From Panacagrimonas sp052387695 (GTDB lineage Bacteria > Pseudomonadota > Gammaproteobacteria > Nevskiales > Nevskiaceae), in the NCBI GenBank assembly GCA_052387695.1, contig JBQTIX010000017.1, positions 1 through 64,000 on the forward strand: a stretch of 64,000 nucleotides of DNA. Reading direction: 5' to 3'. The notes beneath the pieces are model-generated. The model did not search any database. It was given only the letters and a program-made list of their open reading frames with translations, and was not told where the DNA came from. The translations under genes and the position numbers were made by a program. Shown here in pieces: positions 25,586 through 34,457 of this stretch (its first letter is position 1; the number at the start of each line of letters is the position of its first letter).

Positions 25586-27730
25586 ATGCGAAGTATTCCG
25601 ACGCAGGCGCTGGCGACGGTCCTGGGGCTGATGTTCTGTATCGGTTCGGCGCAGGCTTATCCCGAATATTCGAGCAACGATTTCGGTGGCGTCGGACTGA
25701 TGCAGGTGCCGACCGCGCGCTTTGCGCCGGACGGCGAGTTTCACGTCGGACTCTCGACGGCGGATCCCTACAACCAGATCCTGCTCGGCCTGCAATGGCT
25801 GCCCTGGCTTGAAACCGGTTTTCGCTACACCGAGGTGGACAACCGCCTGTATGGACCGGAGGCCTTCAGCGGCGACCAGACCTACAAGGACCGCAGCATC
25901 GATGTAAAGCTGCGCATCCGTGACGATGTGGACCTGTACCCGGCCATCGCCATCGGCCTGCGCGATGTCGGCGGCACTGGACTGTTCGCCAGCGAATACC
26001 TCGTCTTCACCAAGGACTACGCCAAACTCGACTGGACCCTGGGCATCGCCTGGGGCAGGCTCGGTGCGCGCGGCGGCATCCGCAATCCCCTGGCCTCGCT
26101 GTCGGATCGCTTCGACGACCGGCCGCGCACGGGCGGACCCGGCGATCTCGGGCTGGAGCGGCTGTTCGGGGGCAGCGAGATCGGCCTGTTCGGCGGCGTG
26201 CAGTGGCAGAGCCCGGTGCCGCACCTGAGCGTGAAGCTGGAGATTGACGGCAATGACTACCGCTCCGAGACGCTGGACAACGACCAGGATGTCGATAGCC
26301 CGATCAGCCTCGGGCTGAACTACCGGCTGGCGGACGTGCTGGATATCGCGGCCGGCATCGAGCGCGGCAACACCTTCATGTTCCGCATCGCGCTCTATTC
26401 GGATTTCAACCGCACGCGCGGGCCGCTCAAGGTTCTGGACGCAGTTCCGACGCCCGTGGCGGCGGTTCTGGCCGATCCTCCTGGCAGTGTCGAGTTCAAG
26501 CCCACCGCGCGCATCGATCGGGATCTGTTCGAACGGCTGAGCCGCGAACTGCAGCGGCAAAGCATCTCGCTCAAGGCCCTGGATGCCGACACCGCGAGCG
26601 GCACGCTGACCGTGTGGTTCCTTCAGAGTCTCAGCAACGACCCGCCGCGCGTGATGGGACGTATCGGCCAGACACTTGCCGTGATGGCCCCGCCCGGATT
26701 CGAGCACTTCACCGTGGTGAATCTCGCGGCCGACACCGAAAGCTATCGCGTGACGCTGGTGCGGGCTGACATCCAGAAGGCGATCGACTTCCACGCCGAT
26801 GCCGAAGACCTCGGCACGTCGGCGGTGGTCGCCGCACCGCTGCGCGACAAGCTGCAACACGCCGCGTTCCAGGCGCCCAGCCCCTACCCGGATTTTTCCT
26901 GGGCGATGGGGCCGGCGTTGCGCCAGCACATCGGTGGGCCGGACGATTTCTATTTCGGCCAACTGTGGTGGCGCGTCGGCGCCAACCTCGTGCTGAGCCC
27001 GCGCTGGAATTTCTCGGGCGCGGTGGGCGCGGACATCTACAATAATTTCGACGGTCTCAAGCAACGCTCGGACAGCCGCCTGCCGCGTGTGCGCAGCGAT
27101 ATCGTCCAGTACCTCAAAAAAGGCGAAAACAACCTGGTCCGGCTCGAAACCAACTATGTCTGGTCGCCGCTGCCCTCCTGGTATGCGCGCCTGTCGGCGG
27201 GGATCTTCGAGGAGATGTACGGCGGCGTGGCCGCCGAAATGCTGTACCGCCGCGCCGGCTCCGACTGGGCGATCGGCGCCAACCTCAATCGGGTGCGTCA
27301 GCGCGACTTCGATCAGCGCTTCGATTTTCGCGATTACGAAGTCACCACAGGGCATCTCAGCAGCTACTTCGACTTGCCGTTCTATGACATGTCGGCACGA
27401 CTCAGCGTGGGCCGTTACCTCGCAGGCGACCGCGGCGCGACCCTGGAGCTCTCGCGTCGTTTCGCCAGCGGCATGGTGGCGGGCGTGTTCGCCACCAAGA
27501 CCAATGTGTCATCCGAAGACTTCGGCGAGGGCTCGTTCGACCGCGGGCTGTTCCTGTTCATGCCCTTCGACCTGTTCTTCGCGAAGTCCACGCGCCGCGC
27601 GGTTCCTCTGGTGTTCCGGCCGCTGACGCGCGACGGCGGTCAGAGGGTTCGTGACGGCGTGGGCCTGTTCGACATCACCGAATCAGGGCATCTGGATGCC
27701 GACGCCGATTGGAGCGAGGCGCTGCGCTGA
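25586..27730 (+). CDS. yjbH: YjbH/GfcD-family outer-membrane protein
   Basis: A 714-residue protein with a signal peptide ending GSAQA. The start of the mature part (SSNDFGGVGLMQVPTARF) is a hallmark of the YjbH domain (PF06082-like). Repeated beta-strand segments run throughout (FRYTEVDNRLYG, LSRRFASGMVAGVF), so it is probably a barrel that exports or anchors an exopolysaccharide. The C-terminus repeats the VPLVFRPLTRDGGQRV motif seen in the family. It is convergent with lpxA, with only 15 nt between stops and no terminator there. Cotranscription with the YjbE-like gene would require passing the terminator at 25513. Confidence 0.87.
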   Translation: MRSIPTQALATVLGLMFCIGSAQAYPEYSSNDFGGVGLMQVPTARFAPDGEFHVGLSTADPYNQILLGLQWLPWLETGFRYTEVDNRLYGPEAFSGDQTYKDRSIDVKLRIRDDVDLYPAIAIGLRDVGGTGLFASEYLVFTKDYAKLDWTLGIAWGRLGARGGIRNPLASLSDRFDDRPRTGGPGDLGLERLFGGSEIGLFGGVQWQSPVPHLSVKLEIDGNDYRSETLDNDQDVDSPISLGLNYRLADVLDIAAGIERGNTFMFRIALYSDFNRTRGPLKVLDAVPTPVAAVLADPPGSVEFKPTARIDRDLFERLSRELQRQSISLKALDADTASGTLTVWFLQSLSNDPPRVMGRIGQTLAVMAPPGFEHFTVVNLAADTESYRVTLVRADIQKAIDFHADAEDLGTSAVVAAPLRDKLQHAAFQAPSPYPDFSWAMGPALRQHIGGPDDFYFGQLWWRVGANLVLSPRWNFSGAVGADIYNNFDGLKQRSDSRLPRVRSDIVQYLKKGENNLVRLETNYVWSPLPSWYARLSAGIFEEMYGGVAAEMLYRRAGSDWAIGANLNRVRQRDFDQRFDFRDYEVTTGHLSSYFDLPFYDMSARLSVGRYLAGDRGATLELSRRFASGMVAGVFATKTNVSSEDFGEGSFDRGLFLFMPFDLFFAKSTRRAVPLVFRPLTRDGGQRVRDGVGLFDITESGHLDADADWSEALR

Positions 27731-27745
27731 CGCCGCCACGAAGGG

Positions 27746-28540
27746 TCAGCCGCGCGCCAGCGGTCGCTTTCCGGACTTGATGAAGTCCAGCATCAGGCGC
27801 ACGTGCTTTGATGCGTCCGCCATCGGTTCCAGCTCGGTCCGGACCTCGGCCATGAGCTTGCCCGAGCGGTAGATCAGCTTGTACGCCTCTTCGATCGCCT
27901 CGACGTCCGCCGCTGCAAAATGACGGCGGCGCAGACCTTCCCGGTTGATGCTGCGCGGCTCGGCCGGGTTGCCTTGAACCATCACGAAGGGTGGGATGTC
28001 ACCTGACACGCCGGCAGAGAACGCGGTGAACGCGTGCGCGCCGATGCGGCAGAACTGGTAAACCAGGGTATAGCCGCCGAGGATCACCCAGTCACCGATC
28101 TCGACGTGGCCCGCCAGGCTGGAGTTGTTGGCGAAGATGGTGTCGCTGCCGACCACGCAGTCATGCGCGATGTGGCAGTAATTCATGATCCAGTTGCGAT
28201 CGCCGACACGGGTCTGGCCACGCTTGGCGTCGAACTCCTTCATCGTGCCGCGCTGGATGGTGACGAACTCGCGGATGGTGTTGCCGTCACCGATCATGAC
28301 CGAAGTCGGGTCTCCGGGTTTTGCGGTTTTGTCCTGCGAGATGGCACCCAGTGCCGCAAAAGAATGAATGTGATTGTCGCGCCCGATCTGCATCGGTCCG
28401 TTCAGCACGGCGTGAGAATCGATGCGCGTGCCGGATCCAACCTGCACCCCAGCGCCGATCACACTGTACGGCCCCACTTCGACACTGGCGTCCAGGTCCG
28501 CCGCAGCGTCGATCACCGCGCTCGGATGGATCCGGGTCAT
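27746..28540 (-). CDS. lpxA: UDP-N-acetylglucosamine acyltransferase LpxA
   Basis: A 264-residue left-handed beta-helix enzyme, first step of lipid A synthesis. Hexapeptide repeats fill residues 1-190; the catalytic His lies in MNYCHIAHDCVVG, and the C-terminal helical domain starts near GLRRRHF. ATG at 28540 overlaps the fabZ stop (ATGA) and gives the usual MTRIHPSAVI start, so the open frame upstream is ignored. It is the last gene of the superoperon. lpxB and rnhB, which normally follow, are missing here. Confidence 0.96.
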   Translation of the reverse strand: MTRIHPSAVIDAAADLDASVEVGPYSVIGAGVQVGSGTRIDSHAVLNGPMQIGRDNHIHSFAALGAISQDKTAKPGDPTSVMIGDGNTIREFVTIQRGTMKEFDAKRGQTRVGDRNWIMNYCHIAHDCVVGSDTIFANNSSLAGHVEIGDWVILGGYTLVYQFCRIGAHAFTAFSAGVSGDIPPFVMVQGNPAEPRSINREGLRRRHFAAADVEAIEEAYKLIYRSGKLMAEVRTELEPMADASKHVRLMLDFIKSGKRPLARG

Positions 28541-29010
28541 AGGCTCTGGTCGATCTTTCCCGGGTTCTTGAGCACACACATCATGTCCGCCTCGCAGGCC
28601 AGTTCGGTACCGACCATCGCCCGGGTGTGAAACTTCCACAGGTCGCGCTTCTGCCGATCCAGTGCGGAGTGCAGCATGACCTGGTCGCCGGGGACCACCG
28701 GCCGCTTGAAACGCGCGTTGTCGATACCGGCGAAATACAGGATCAGGCCGGACTCCGGGCGCAAGCCCGACTTGAGTACCGCGAGCAGCCCACTGACCTG
28801 GGCCAGGGCTTCAAGAATCAGCACGCCCGGCATGGTCGGCAGATCGGGAAAATGGCCGACGAAAAATGCTTCGTTGTAGGTCACGTTCTTGAGGCCCACG
28901 ATGGTCTTGCCGACGTCGTGCTCGACGATGCGATCGACCAGCAGGAAGGGGTAGCGGTGCGGAAGCAGCCGCATCAATTCCCGAATATCGAAATTAGTCT
29001 TGGTCGTCAT
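28537..29010 (-). CDS. fabZ: 3-hydroxyacyl-ACP dehydratase FabZ
   Basis: A 157-residue hot-dog enzyme of fatty-acid elongation. HRYPFLLVDRI, the catalytic His in FFVGHFPDLPTMPGV and the catalytic Glu in LILEALAQ are visible. ATG at 29010 gives the usual N-terminus and overlaps the lpxD end by 17 nt; a second ATG at 29031 is possible. The order lpxD-fabZ-lpxA is the conserved proteobacterial one and ties fatty-acid flux to lipid A. Confidence 0.96.
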   Translation of the reverse strand: MTTKTNFDIRELMRLLPHRYPFLLVDRIVEHDVGKTIVGLKNVTYNEAFFVGHFPDLPTMPGVLILEALAQVSGLLAVLKSGLRPESGLILYFAGIDNARFKRPVVPGDQVMLHSALDRQKRDLWKFHTRAMVGTELACEADMMCVLKNPGKIDQSL

Positions 29011-30064
29011 CGCCTGCGCCGCTGTCCCCATTGTCCTGTCGCTTCGTTTCGACGCCCAGGCGCTGCTCGATGGCCATCAGCCGCGCCTCGGTGTTCTCCA
29101 ACCGGCGCATCCGCGCGATCTGCCGGCGCCAATCGCGAGCCGGCGCCACCGGCACACCGGACCCGTACACGCCCTTGAGCGGCAGGTGCTTGATCACCAT
29201 CGCCATCGCCAGAATCACGACATCGTCTCCGATGAGCAGGTGTCCACTGATGCCGACGGCGCCGCCGATCATACAGCGCGCACCGATACGGGTACTGCCG
29301 GCAACGCCCGTGCAGGCGGCGATCGCGGTGTGTTCACCGATGTGGCAGTTGTGCGCGATCTGGATCAGATTATCCAGGCGCACACCGTTGCCGATCACGG
29401 TGTCCTCGATCGCTCCGCGATCGATGCAGGTGTTGGCGCCGATCTCGACATCGTCGCCCACGACGACACTCCCAAGCTGCGGAACCTCCTCCCAGCCGTC
29501 CGGCCCGCGCACATTGCCAAACCCGCGCGAGCCGATCACCGCACCCGGCTGGACCACGCAGCGCCGTCCGAGTTGCACGCGCTCGCCGATGTGCACGCGC
29601 GACACCAGGCGACTTCCTGCACCCACGCGCACGCCGCGCCCGATGACACAACCGGGACCGATGAAGCTTCCCGCGTCAATGATGGCATCCTCATCGACAT
29701 GGCAATGCGGCCCGACATGCACGCCCTCACCGAGGCCCGCGCTGGCAGCGACGGTCGCCGATGGATGAATGCCGGGCTGGAAATCGCTGCTCGTATCGAA
29801 CAGCGCCGCCACTCGTGCGAAAGCCAGGTAAGGATCTTTGGCGACCAGACCCGCCCCGCTCAGCCCCGCCACATCGCGCGGCGCCACGATCACGGCCGCC
29901 GCGTTGGTCATACCCAACTGGCTGCGGAATTTCGGGTTGGCGAGAAACGCCAGGTGACCCGGCTTGCCGGGCACCAGGTTGCAGATGCCCTCGACAACGG
30001 CTGCCCCGTCCCCATGAACCTCAAGCCCGAAGCGACCCGCGAGCAGGTGCAGCGTGACGCTCAT
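28994..30064 (-). CDS. lpxD: UDP-3-O-(3-hydroxyacyl)glucosamine N-acyltransferase LpxD
   Basis: A 356-residue trimeric beta-helix enzyme, third step of lipid A synthesis. The N-terminal UDP-binding domain (LAFLANPKFRSQL) is followed by hexapeptide repeats (about 100-300); the catalytic His lies in IQIAHNCHIGEH. A C-terminal helix (WRRQIARMRRLENTEARL) extends into an acidic tail (GAGDDDQD). It is 40 nt downstream of skp. Confidence 0.96.
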   Translation of the reverse strand: MSVTLHLLAGRFGLEVHGDGAAVVEGICNLVPGKPGHLAFLANPKFRSQLGMTNAAAVIVAPRDVAGLSGAGLVAKDPYLAFARVAALFDTSSDFQPGIHPSATVAASAGLGEGVHVGPHCHVDEDAIIDAGSFIGPGCVIGRGVRVGAGSRLVSRVHIGERVQLGRRCVVQPGAVIGSRGFGNVRGPDGWEEVPQLGSVVVGDDVEIGANTCIDRGAIEDTVIGNGVRLDNLIQIAHNCHIGEHTAIAACTGVAGSTRIGARCMIGGAVGISGHLLIGDDVVILAMAMVIKHLPLKGVYGSGVPVAPARDWRRQIARMRRLENTEARLMAIEQRLGVETKRQDNGDSGAGDDDQD

Positions 30065-30104
30065 GGGCCAGTGCGACGAACGCCGCCCGCGGACTCTCCG
30101 ACGC

Positions 30105-30632
30105 TTACTTTGCCGGAGGCGTGGGCGCTGCCTGCAGACGCTTGACCACCTCGTCCGTCACATCGACGCCCGCCGAAGCATAGATGGGGTCCTGCAACAC
30201 CAGATCGGCGCCGCGCTCCTTGGCGACCGCCATCACCACTTCCTTGATCGCACCCATCAGTTTTTCGCTCATCTCGCGATCACGCTTCTGGAATTCCTCG
30301 CCGAACGAGCGCTGTTTGTACTCGAAGTCGATCTTGCGGGTCTGAAGATCTTTCTCCGTCTTCGCACGCGCCTCGCCGCTCATGACGTCCGCTTCCTTCT
30401 TGAAACGGGTCATGTCGTCGCCGAGCTTCTTGGCTTCGGCTTCGAGCTCGCCCTTGCGCTTCTCGAATTCGGTCTTCATCTGCTGCTGCCCCGCCTTGAA
30501 CTGCGGCGAGGCCTGCACCAGCTCGCCGGCGCGGATGGTGATGATCTTGAGTTCGGCCGACGCCGGGGCGGACGTGAGAACAAGGGCTGCGGCGATCGCC
30601 AGGGCAGGGACGATGGTCAGGATTTTACGCAT
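30105..30632 (-). CDS. skp: Periplasmic chaperone Skp/OmpH
   Basis: A 175-residue secreted protein with signal peptide ending SAPASA, then a long charged helical segment (QFKAGQQQMKTEFEKRKGELEAE...) that forms the coiled-coil arms of Skp, and a short C-terminal strand region (GADLVLQDPIYAS). It holds unfolded outer-membrane proteins for the BAM complex. ATG at 30632 with GAGAAA upstream is the natural start; the longer open frame is bamA-tail DNA in another frame. It lies between bamA and lpxD, as in E. coli. Confidence 0.95.
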   Translation of the reverse strand: MRKILTIVPALAIAAALVLTSAPASAELKIITIRAGELVQASPQFKAGQQQMKTEFEKRKGELEAEAKKLGDDMTRFKKEADVMSGEARAKTEKDLQTRKIDFEYKQRSFGEEFQKRDREMSEKLMGAIKEVVMAVAKERGADLVLQDPIYASAGVDVTDEVVKRLQAAPTPPAK

Positions 30633-30702
30633 GGGTTTCTCGAGGGTCGCTGGTACGTTGTTGATGTATGAATCTGGTCTGAAACGGGGTGAAGTCTGAA
30701 TT

Positions 30703-33108
30703 CTAAAAACCACTTCCAAACTGGATCTGGAAGCCGTCACGCTCATCGCCATCCTCGTAATCGAGCGGGAAGGCGTAGGACAGATCCAGCAGTCCAAGGA
30801 AGGGCGTGAACCATTGGAAGGCGATGCCGGCGGAGCTTCGAAGCTCGTTGGCCTTGAAGTCGTTGGCGTCCGCGAAGGTCTGGCCGATGTCGTAGAACAG
30901 GCTGATGCGGGTCGACTTCTGGTCGCTTTCAAACGGCGTGGGAATGACCAGTTCGTTCTGCACCGTGGTGCGCAGGCGGCCACCGAAGGGGTTGCCATTC
31001 ATCGCCGGGCGACACTCCCTCGACGAGCGTTGACAGTCCGGCAGGCCTTCGAACGAGAAGGAGTCACGCGGCCCCAGCGAGCCGTCGTCAAAGCCGCGCA
31101 CCGTGCGTGAGCCGCCTGCGAAGAAATTCTCGTATGGCGGCGTGTCTTCGCTGCTGCCGTACGCGTCGCTGTAGCCGACGTTGCCGTTCACTTCGATGAA
31201 GAATTTGAACGGTAATGGCAGGTATTGCTGCCCACGGTAGGTGGCGGTGAAGTATTCCAGGTCGCTGCCCGGTCCCTTCACGTCCAGACTCAGGGAATGC
31301 AGCGAGCCGCGCGAGGCGAAGAAAGTACGGTTGCGCGTATCGCGCGACAGACCCGTACGGAACTCGTAGTCGGTGAACTTGGTGTCATTGCCGCGAACGA
31401 AATCGTGAATCTCGATGGAACTGTTGGCGAACGTATCGAGGGCGGTCTGCTCGACACCGATACCGGCACGCAGCGAGCTATATTCCGATAGGGGAATCCC
31501 ATAAGTCAGATTGGCGCCCACGGTGTTGAAGTTGAAGCCAGAGCTGATCCGGACCACCGATTCCGACTTGCGGTAGAACATCGACACCGACTGACTGATG
31601 CCGTCCTGGGTGAAGTACGGATCGGTCCAGCTGGCGCTGAACGTGCGCGAAATACTGTTGTTGTTGACTTCCAGGCTCACGCGGTTGCCGGTGCCGAGGA
31701 AGTTGGTGTGCGTGAGGCTTCCAGTGATGAGAAACCCCTGCGAGCCGGAGAATCCGACACCGAACTGCACCGACCCAGGCGGACGTTCCTTGACCGTGAA
31801 GTTGATGTCCACCAAGTCGTCCGAACCCGGCACCGGCTGGGTCTCGACCTCGGCCTCCTCGACGAACGGAAGCCGCGCCAGGCGGACGCGCGAGCGTTCA
31901 ACCGCGCTTTTAGAAAACGGCGCCGCTTCGAGCTGGCGCATTTCGCGACGCAGGGTCTCGTCGTGGGTGCGGCCGTGTCCGGTGAAATTGATCCGGCGAA
32001 CGTAGGCGCGCTTGCCGGGCTCGATGAAGAAATTGAGTGCAACTTCCTTTCCGCTGTCGTCCAGTTCCGTCAGCGGCGTGACCTTGGCAAAGGCGTAACC
32101 GACATCGGACAGCGCCACCTCGATGCGGTTGGAACTCTCCGTGGCCTCCTTGCGCGAGAACACATCGCCCGGCCGGGTCGACAGAAACACCTTCAGAAAA
32201 TCCGGCTGCAGCACCGTCTCTCCGGAGAATCGCGTGTCCTTGACCTTGTACCGATCGCCTTCCTCGACATTGATCGTCAGATAGATGTCTTCCTTGTCCG
32301 GCGACAACTGCACCTGGACCGAGGAGATGTCGAACTTGAGATACCCACGGTTCTGGTAGTACGAGGACAGCGACTCCAGATCGCCGTTGAGCTGCTGCTT
32401 GGAGTAACGGTCGTTCTTCTGCAACAACTCCCAGGGATTGGTCCTGGACAGCTCGAACGCCTCCAGCAGTTCCTCACGCGGAAAGACCTTGTTGCCGATG
32501 ATGTTGATGTCGCGGATCTTGGTCACCTTGCCTTCGGTGACATCGATCTTGAGATCGACGCGATTGTTCGGCTGCTGCTCGACCGAGGTCTTGATCTCCA
32601 CGTCGTAGTAGCCGTTGGAGTAGTACTGGCGCTGGAGTTCCTGCTCCACGCCGTCGAGCAGTTCGCGCTTGAACAGCTCGCCCTCGGTCAACCCGAGATT
32701 CTTGAGCGACTCTTTCAGCTCGTCTCCGCCCACCTTCTCGTTGCCTTCGATCTTGAACGAAGCGATGGCGGGCCGCTCGCGGATGAAGATCACGAGCGCG
32801 TCGCCGTCGCTTTCCAGGCGCACGTCCTCGAATAGGCCGGACGAGTACAGCCCCCGCATGGCCTGCCGCGCGGTCTGGTCGTTCATCTGGTCACCCACCG
32901 ACAGCGGCAGGTAGGTCAGCACCGTTCCGATGTCGAGACGCTCCAGACCCTCCGCACGGATCTCGCGGATGGTGAAGGACTGGAAAGCCAGCGCGGCCGT
33001 CGGCAGCCACAGAGTGGCAACGGCGGCGGCAAGGAGTGTTTTGATCGGCCGCAGCCGAGGAGACTTCTGGTCTGAACCCATTTCGGGTGTATTCGTCCGC
33101 GCCTTCAC
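30703..33108 (-). CDS. bamA: Outer-membrane protein assembly factor BamA
   Basis: An 801-residue Omp85 protein with a signal peptide (AVATLWLPTAALA), five POTRA domains (about 42-440, for example TIREIRAEGLERLDIGTVLTYL) and a C-terminal 16-strand barrel with the VRGFDDGSLGP loop motif and terminal Phe (QIQFGSGF). It inserts barrel proteins into the outer membrane. GTG at 33108 overlaps the rseP stop (GTGA), suggesting coupling; ATG at 33081 is the alternative and also leaves a full signal peptide. The order rseP-bamA-skp is conserved. Confidence 0.97.
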   Translation of the reverse strand: MKARTNTPEMGSDQKSPRLRPIKTLLAAAVATLWLPTAALAFQSFTIREIRAEGLERLDIGTVLTYLPLSVGDQMNDQTARQAMRGLYSSGLFEDVRLESDGDALVIFIRERPAIASFKIEGNEKVGGDELKESLKNLGLTEGELFKRELLDGVEQELQRQYYSNGYYDVEIKTSVEQQPNNRVDLKIDVTEGKVTKIRDINIIGNKVFPREELLEAFELSRTNPWELLQKNDRYSKQQLNGDLESLSSYYQNRGYLKFDISSVQVQLSPDKEDIYLTINVEEGDRYKVKDTRFSGETVLQPDFLKVFLSTRPGDVFSRKEATESSNRIEVALSDVGYAFAKVTPLTELDDSGKEVALNFFIEPGKRAYVRRINFTGHGRTHDETLRREMRQLEAAPFSKSAVERSRVRLARLPFVEEAEVETQPVPGSDDLVDINFTVKERPPGSVQFGVGFSGSQGFLITGSLTHTNFLGTGNRVSLEVNNNSISRTFSASWTDPYFTQDGISQSVSMFYRKSESVVRISSGFNFNTVGANLTYGIPLSEYSSLRAGIGVEQTALDTFANSSIEIHDFVRGNDTKFTDYEFRTGLSRDTRNRTFFASRGSLHSLSLDVKGPGSDLEYFTATYRGQQYLPLPFKFFIEVNGNVGYSDAYGSSEDTPPYENFFAGGSRTVRGFDDGSLGPRDSFSFEGLPDCQRSSRECRPAMNGNPFGGRLRTTVQNELVIPTPFESDQKSTRISLFYDIGQTFADANDFKANELRSSAGIAFQWFTPFLGLLDLSYAFPLDYEDGDERDGFQIQFGSGF

Positions 33109-34457
33109 ACGAGGCGCATGATGTCGTTGAACAAGGCCAGCACCATCAACATGCCGATAAAGGCAAACCCGACGTACTGCGCCGCAATCTGCGTGCGCTC
33201 GGACAACGGTCTGCCGCGAACCCCCTCGATTGCAAACATCAGCAGGTGCCCCCCATCGAGCAGGGGCACGGGCAGCAGGTTCAGCACACCGAGGCTGACG
33301 CTGACCACCGCCATGAAGCTGAGGAATGAAACCAGCCCGATCTGGGCCGTATCTCCCGCTACCTGCGCGATCTGGATCGGACCGCTGACGTTCTTGACCG
33401 ACACTTCACCCAGCACCATATGCCAGAGCACACGCAGGGTGACCTGCGTCATCTGCCAAGTCTGAGCGATCGCCGCCGGTAGGGCGTCGATCGCGCCGAG
33501 CCGGCGCGAAGCCCGCAGATTTTGCCACACTTGTTCGTCAACGATGGGACCAGCACCGAGCCGGCCAACGACGCGACCCTCCTGTTCTGCGCTGCCGAGC
33601 ACCGCCTTGATCGACAAATCGGCCGACTCGCGACGCACATCGAGACTGACGATGGCACCGGGGCGCGACCGCACCGCGGCGACCAGGGCCGCCCAATCCT
33701 CGATCGGCTCACCTTCGACGCGCAGGATGCGATCACCCTGCTTCAAACCGGCCGCCGCAGCGGCGCTGCCGGGCTGGATGGTTCCGAGCACGGCGGCGAC
33801 GGGAGGTTCATAGCTGTCCAGGCCCAGGTCAGCGAACATGAACTGCGGATCGTTGCGGACCTTGCCCAGATCCAGCGCGACGCTGCGTTCCACGCCGGCC
33901 GTGTCGCGGACACGCAGGTCCAGCCGCGTCCCCCCCAGGGCGTGATCGATCAGGGCCATGCGCAGGTCGGTCCAGGTCGGCACCGCGGCGCCTTGTACGG
34001 CGAGCACCTCGTCGCCTTCGTGCAAATGCGCGGCGGCCGCCGCGGAAGAGGCTGGCGGCTCGGCGATCAGCGGCCGCATGCCCTGCACCCCGAGCATGAA
34101 GACCAGCCAGTACAGGACGATCGCCAGCAGAAAGTTCGCAAGCGGGCCAGCCACCAGAATGGCCATGCGCTTGGACACGCTCTGATGGTTGAACGCCAGA
34201 TGACGCTCCGACGGCGCAACCGGACCCTCGCGCTCGTCCAGCATTTTGACGTAACCCCCGATGGGGTACGGCGCCAGCACCCATTCGACGCCATCGCGCG
34301 TGCGAAAGGTCTTCCAGGGCTTGCCCCAACCGAGCGAGAAACGCAGAACCTTCACCCCGAGCCGTCGGGCCATCCAGTAGTGGCCATACTCGTGGAAGCA
34401 CACCAGGATGCTGAGGGAGACAACGAATCCGGCAATCGACCACCCCAGGTCAAGCAT
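33105..34457 (-). CDS. rseP: Site-2 intramembrane zinc protease RseP
   Basis: A 450-residue inner-membrane protease. The zinc site HEYGH lies in the first membrane helix (LVCFHEYGHYWMA), the second metal ligand in NLLPVPLLDGGHL, and two PDZ domains fall in the middle (about 115-290; QPGSAAAAAGLKQGDRILRVEG). It cleaves RseA-type anti-sigma factors in the envelope-stress response. ATG at 34457 is chosen, 8 nt inside the dxr end; an upstream in-frame start at 34505 would add a non-family tail. Confidence 0.96.
   Translation of the reverse strand: MLDLGWSIAGFVVSLSILVCFHEYGHYWMARRLGVKVLRFSLGWGKPWKTFRTRDGVEWVLAPYPIGGYVKMLDEREGPVAPSERHLAFNHQSVSKRMAILVAGPLANFLLAIVLYWLVFMLGVQGMRPLIAEPPASSAAAAAHLHEGDEVLAVQGAAVPTWTDLRMALIDHALGGTRLDLRVRDTAGVERSVALDLGKVRNDPQFMFADLGLDSYEPPVAAVLGTIQPGSAAAAAGLKQGDRILRVEGEPIEDWAALVAAVRSRPGAIVSLDVRRESADLSIKAVLGSAEQEGRVVGRLGAGPIVDEQVWQNLRASRRLGAIDALPAAIAQTWQMTQVTLRVLWHMVLGEVSVKNVSGPIQIAQVAGDTAQIGLVSFLSFMAVVSVSLGVLNLLPVPLLDGGHLLMFAIEGVRGRPLSERTQIAAQYVGFAFIGMLMVLALFNDIMRLV

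Noticed and set aside
25367..27355. Open frame of over 650 codons on the minus strand opposite yjbH
   Set aside because: Antisense shadow of a YjbH-family gene with a clear signal peptide; no conserved motifs on the minus strand.
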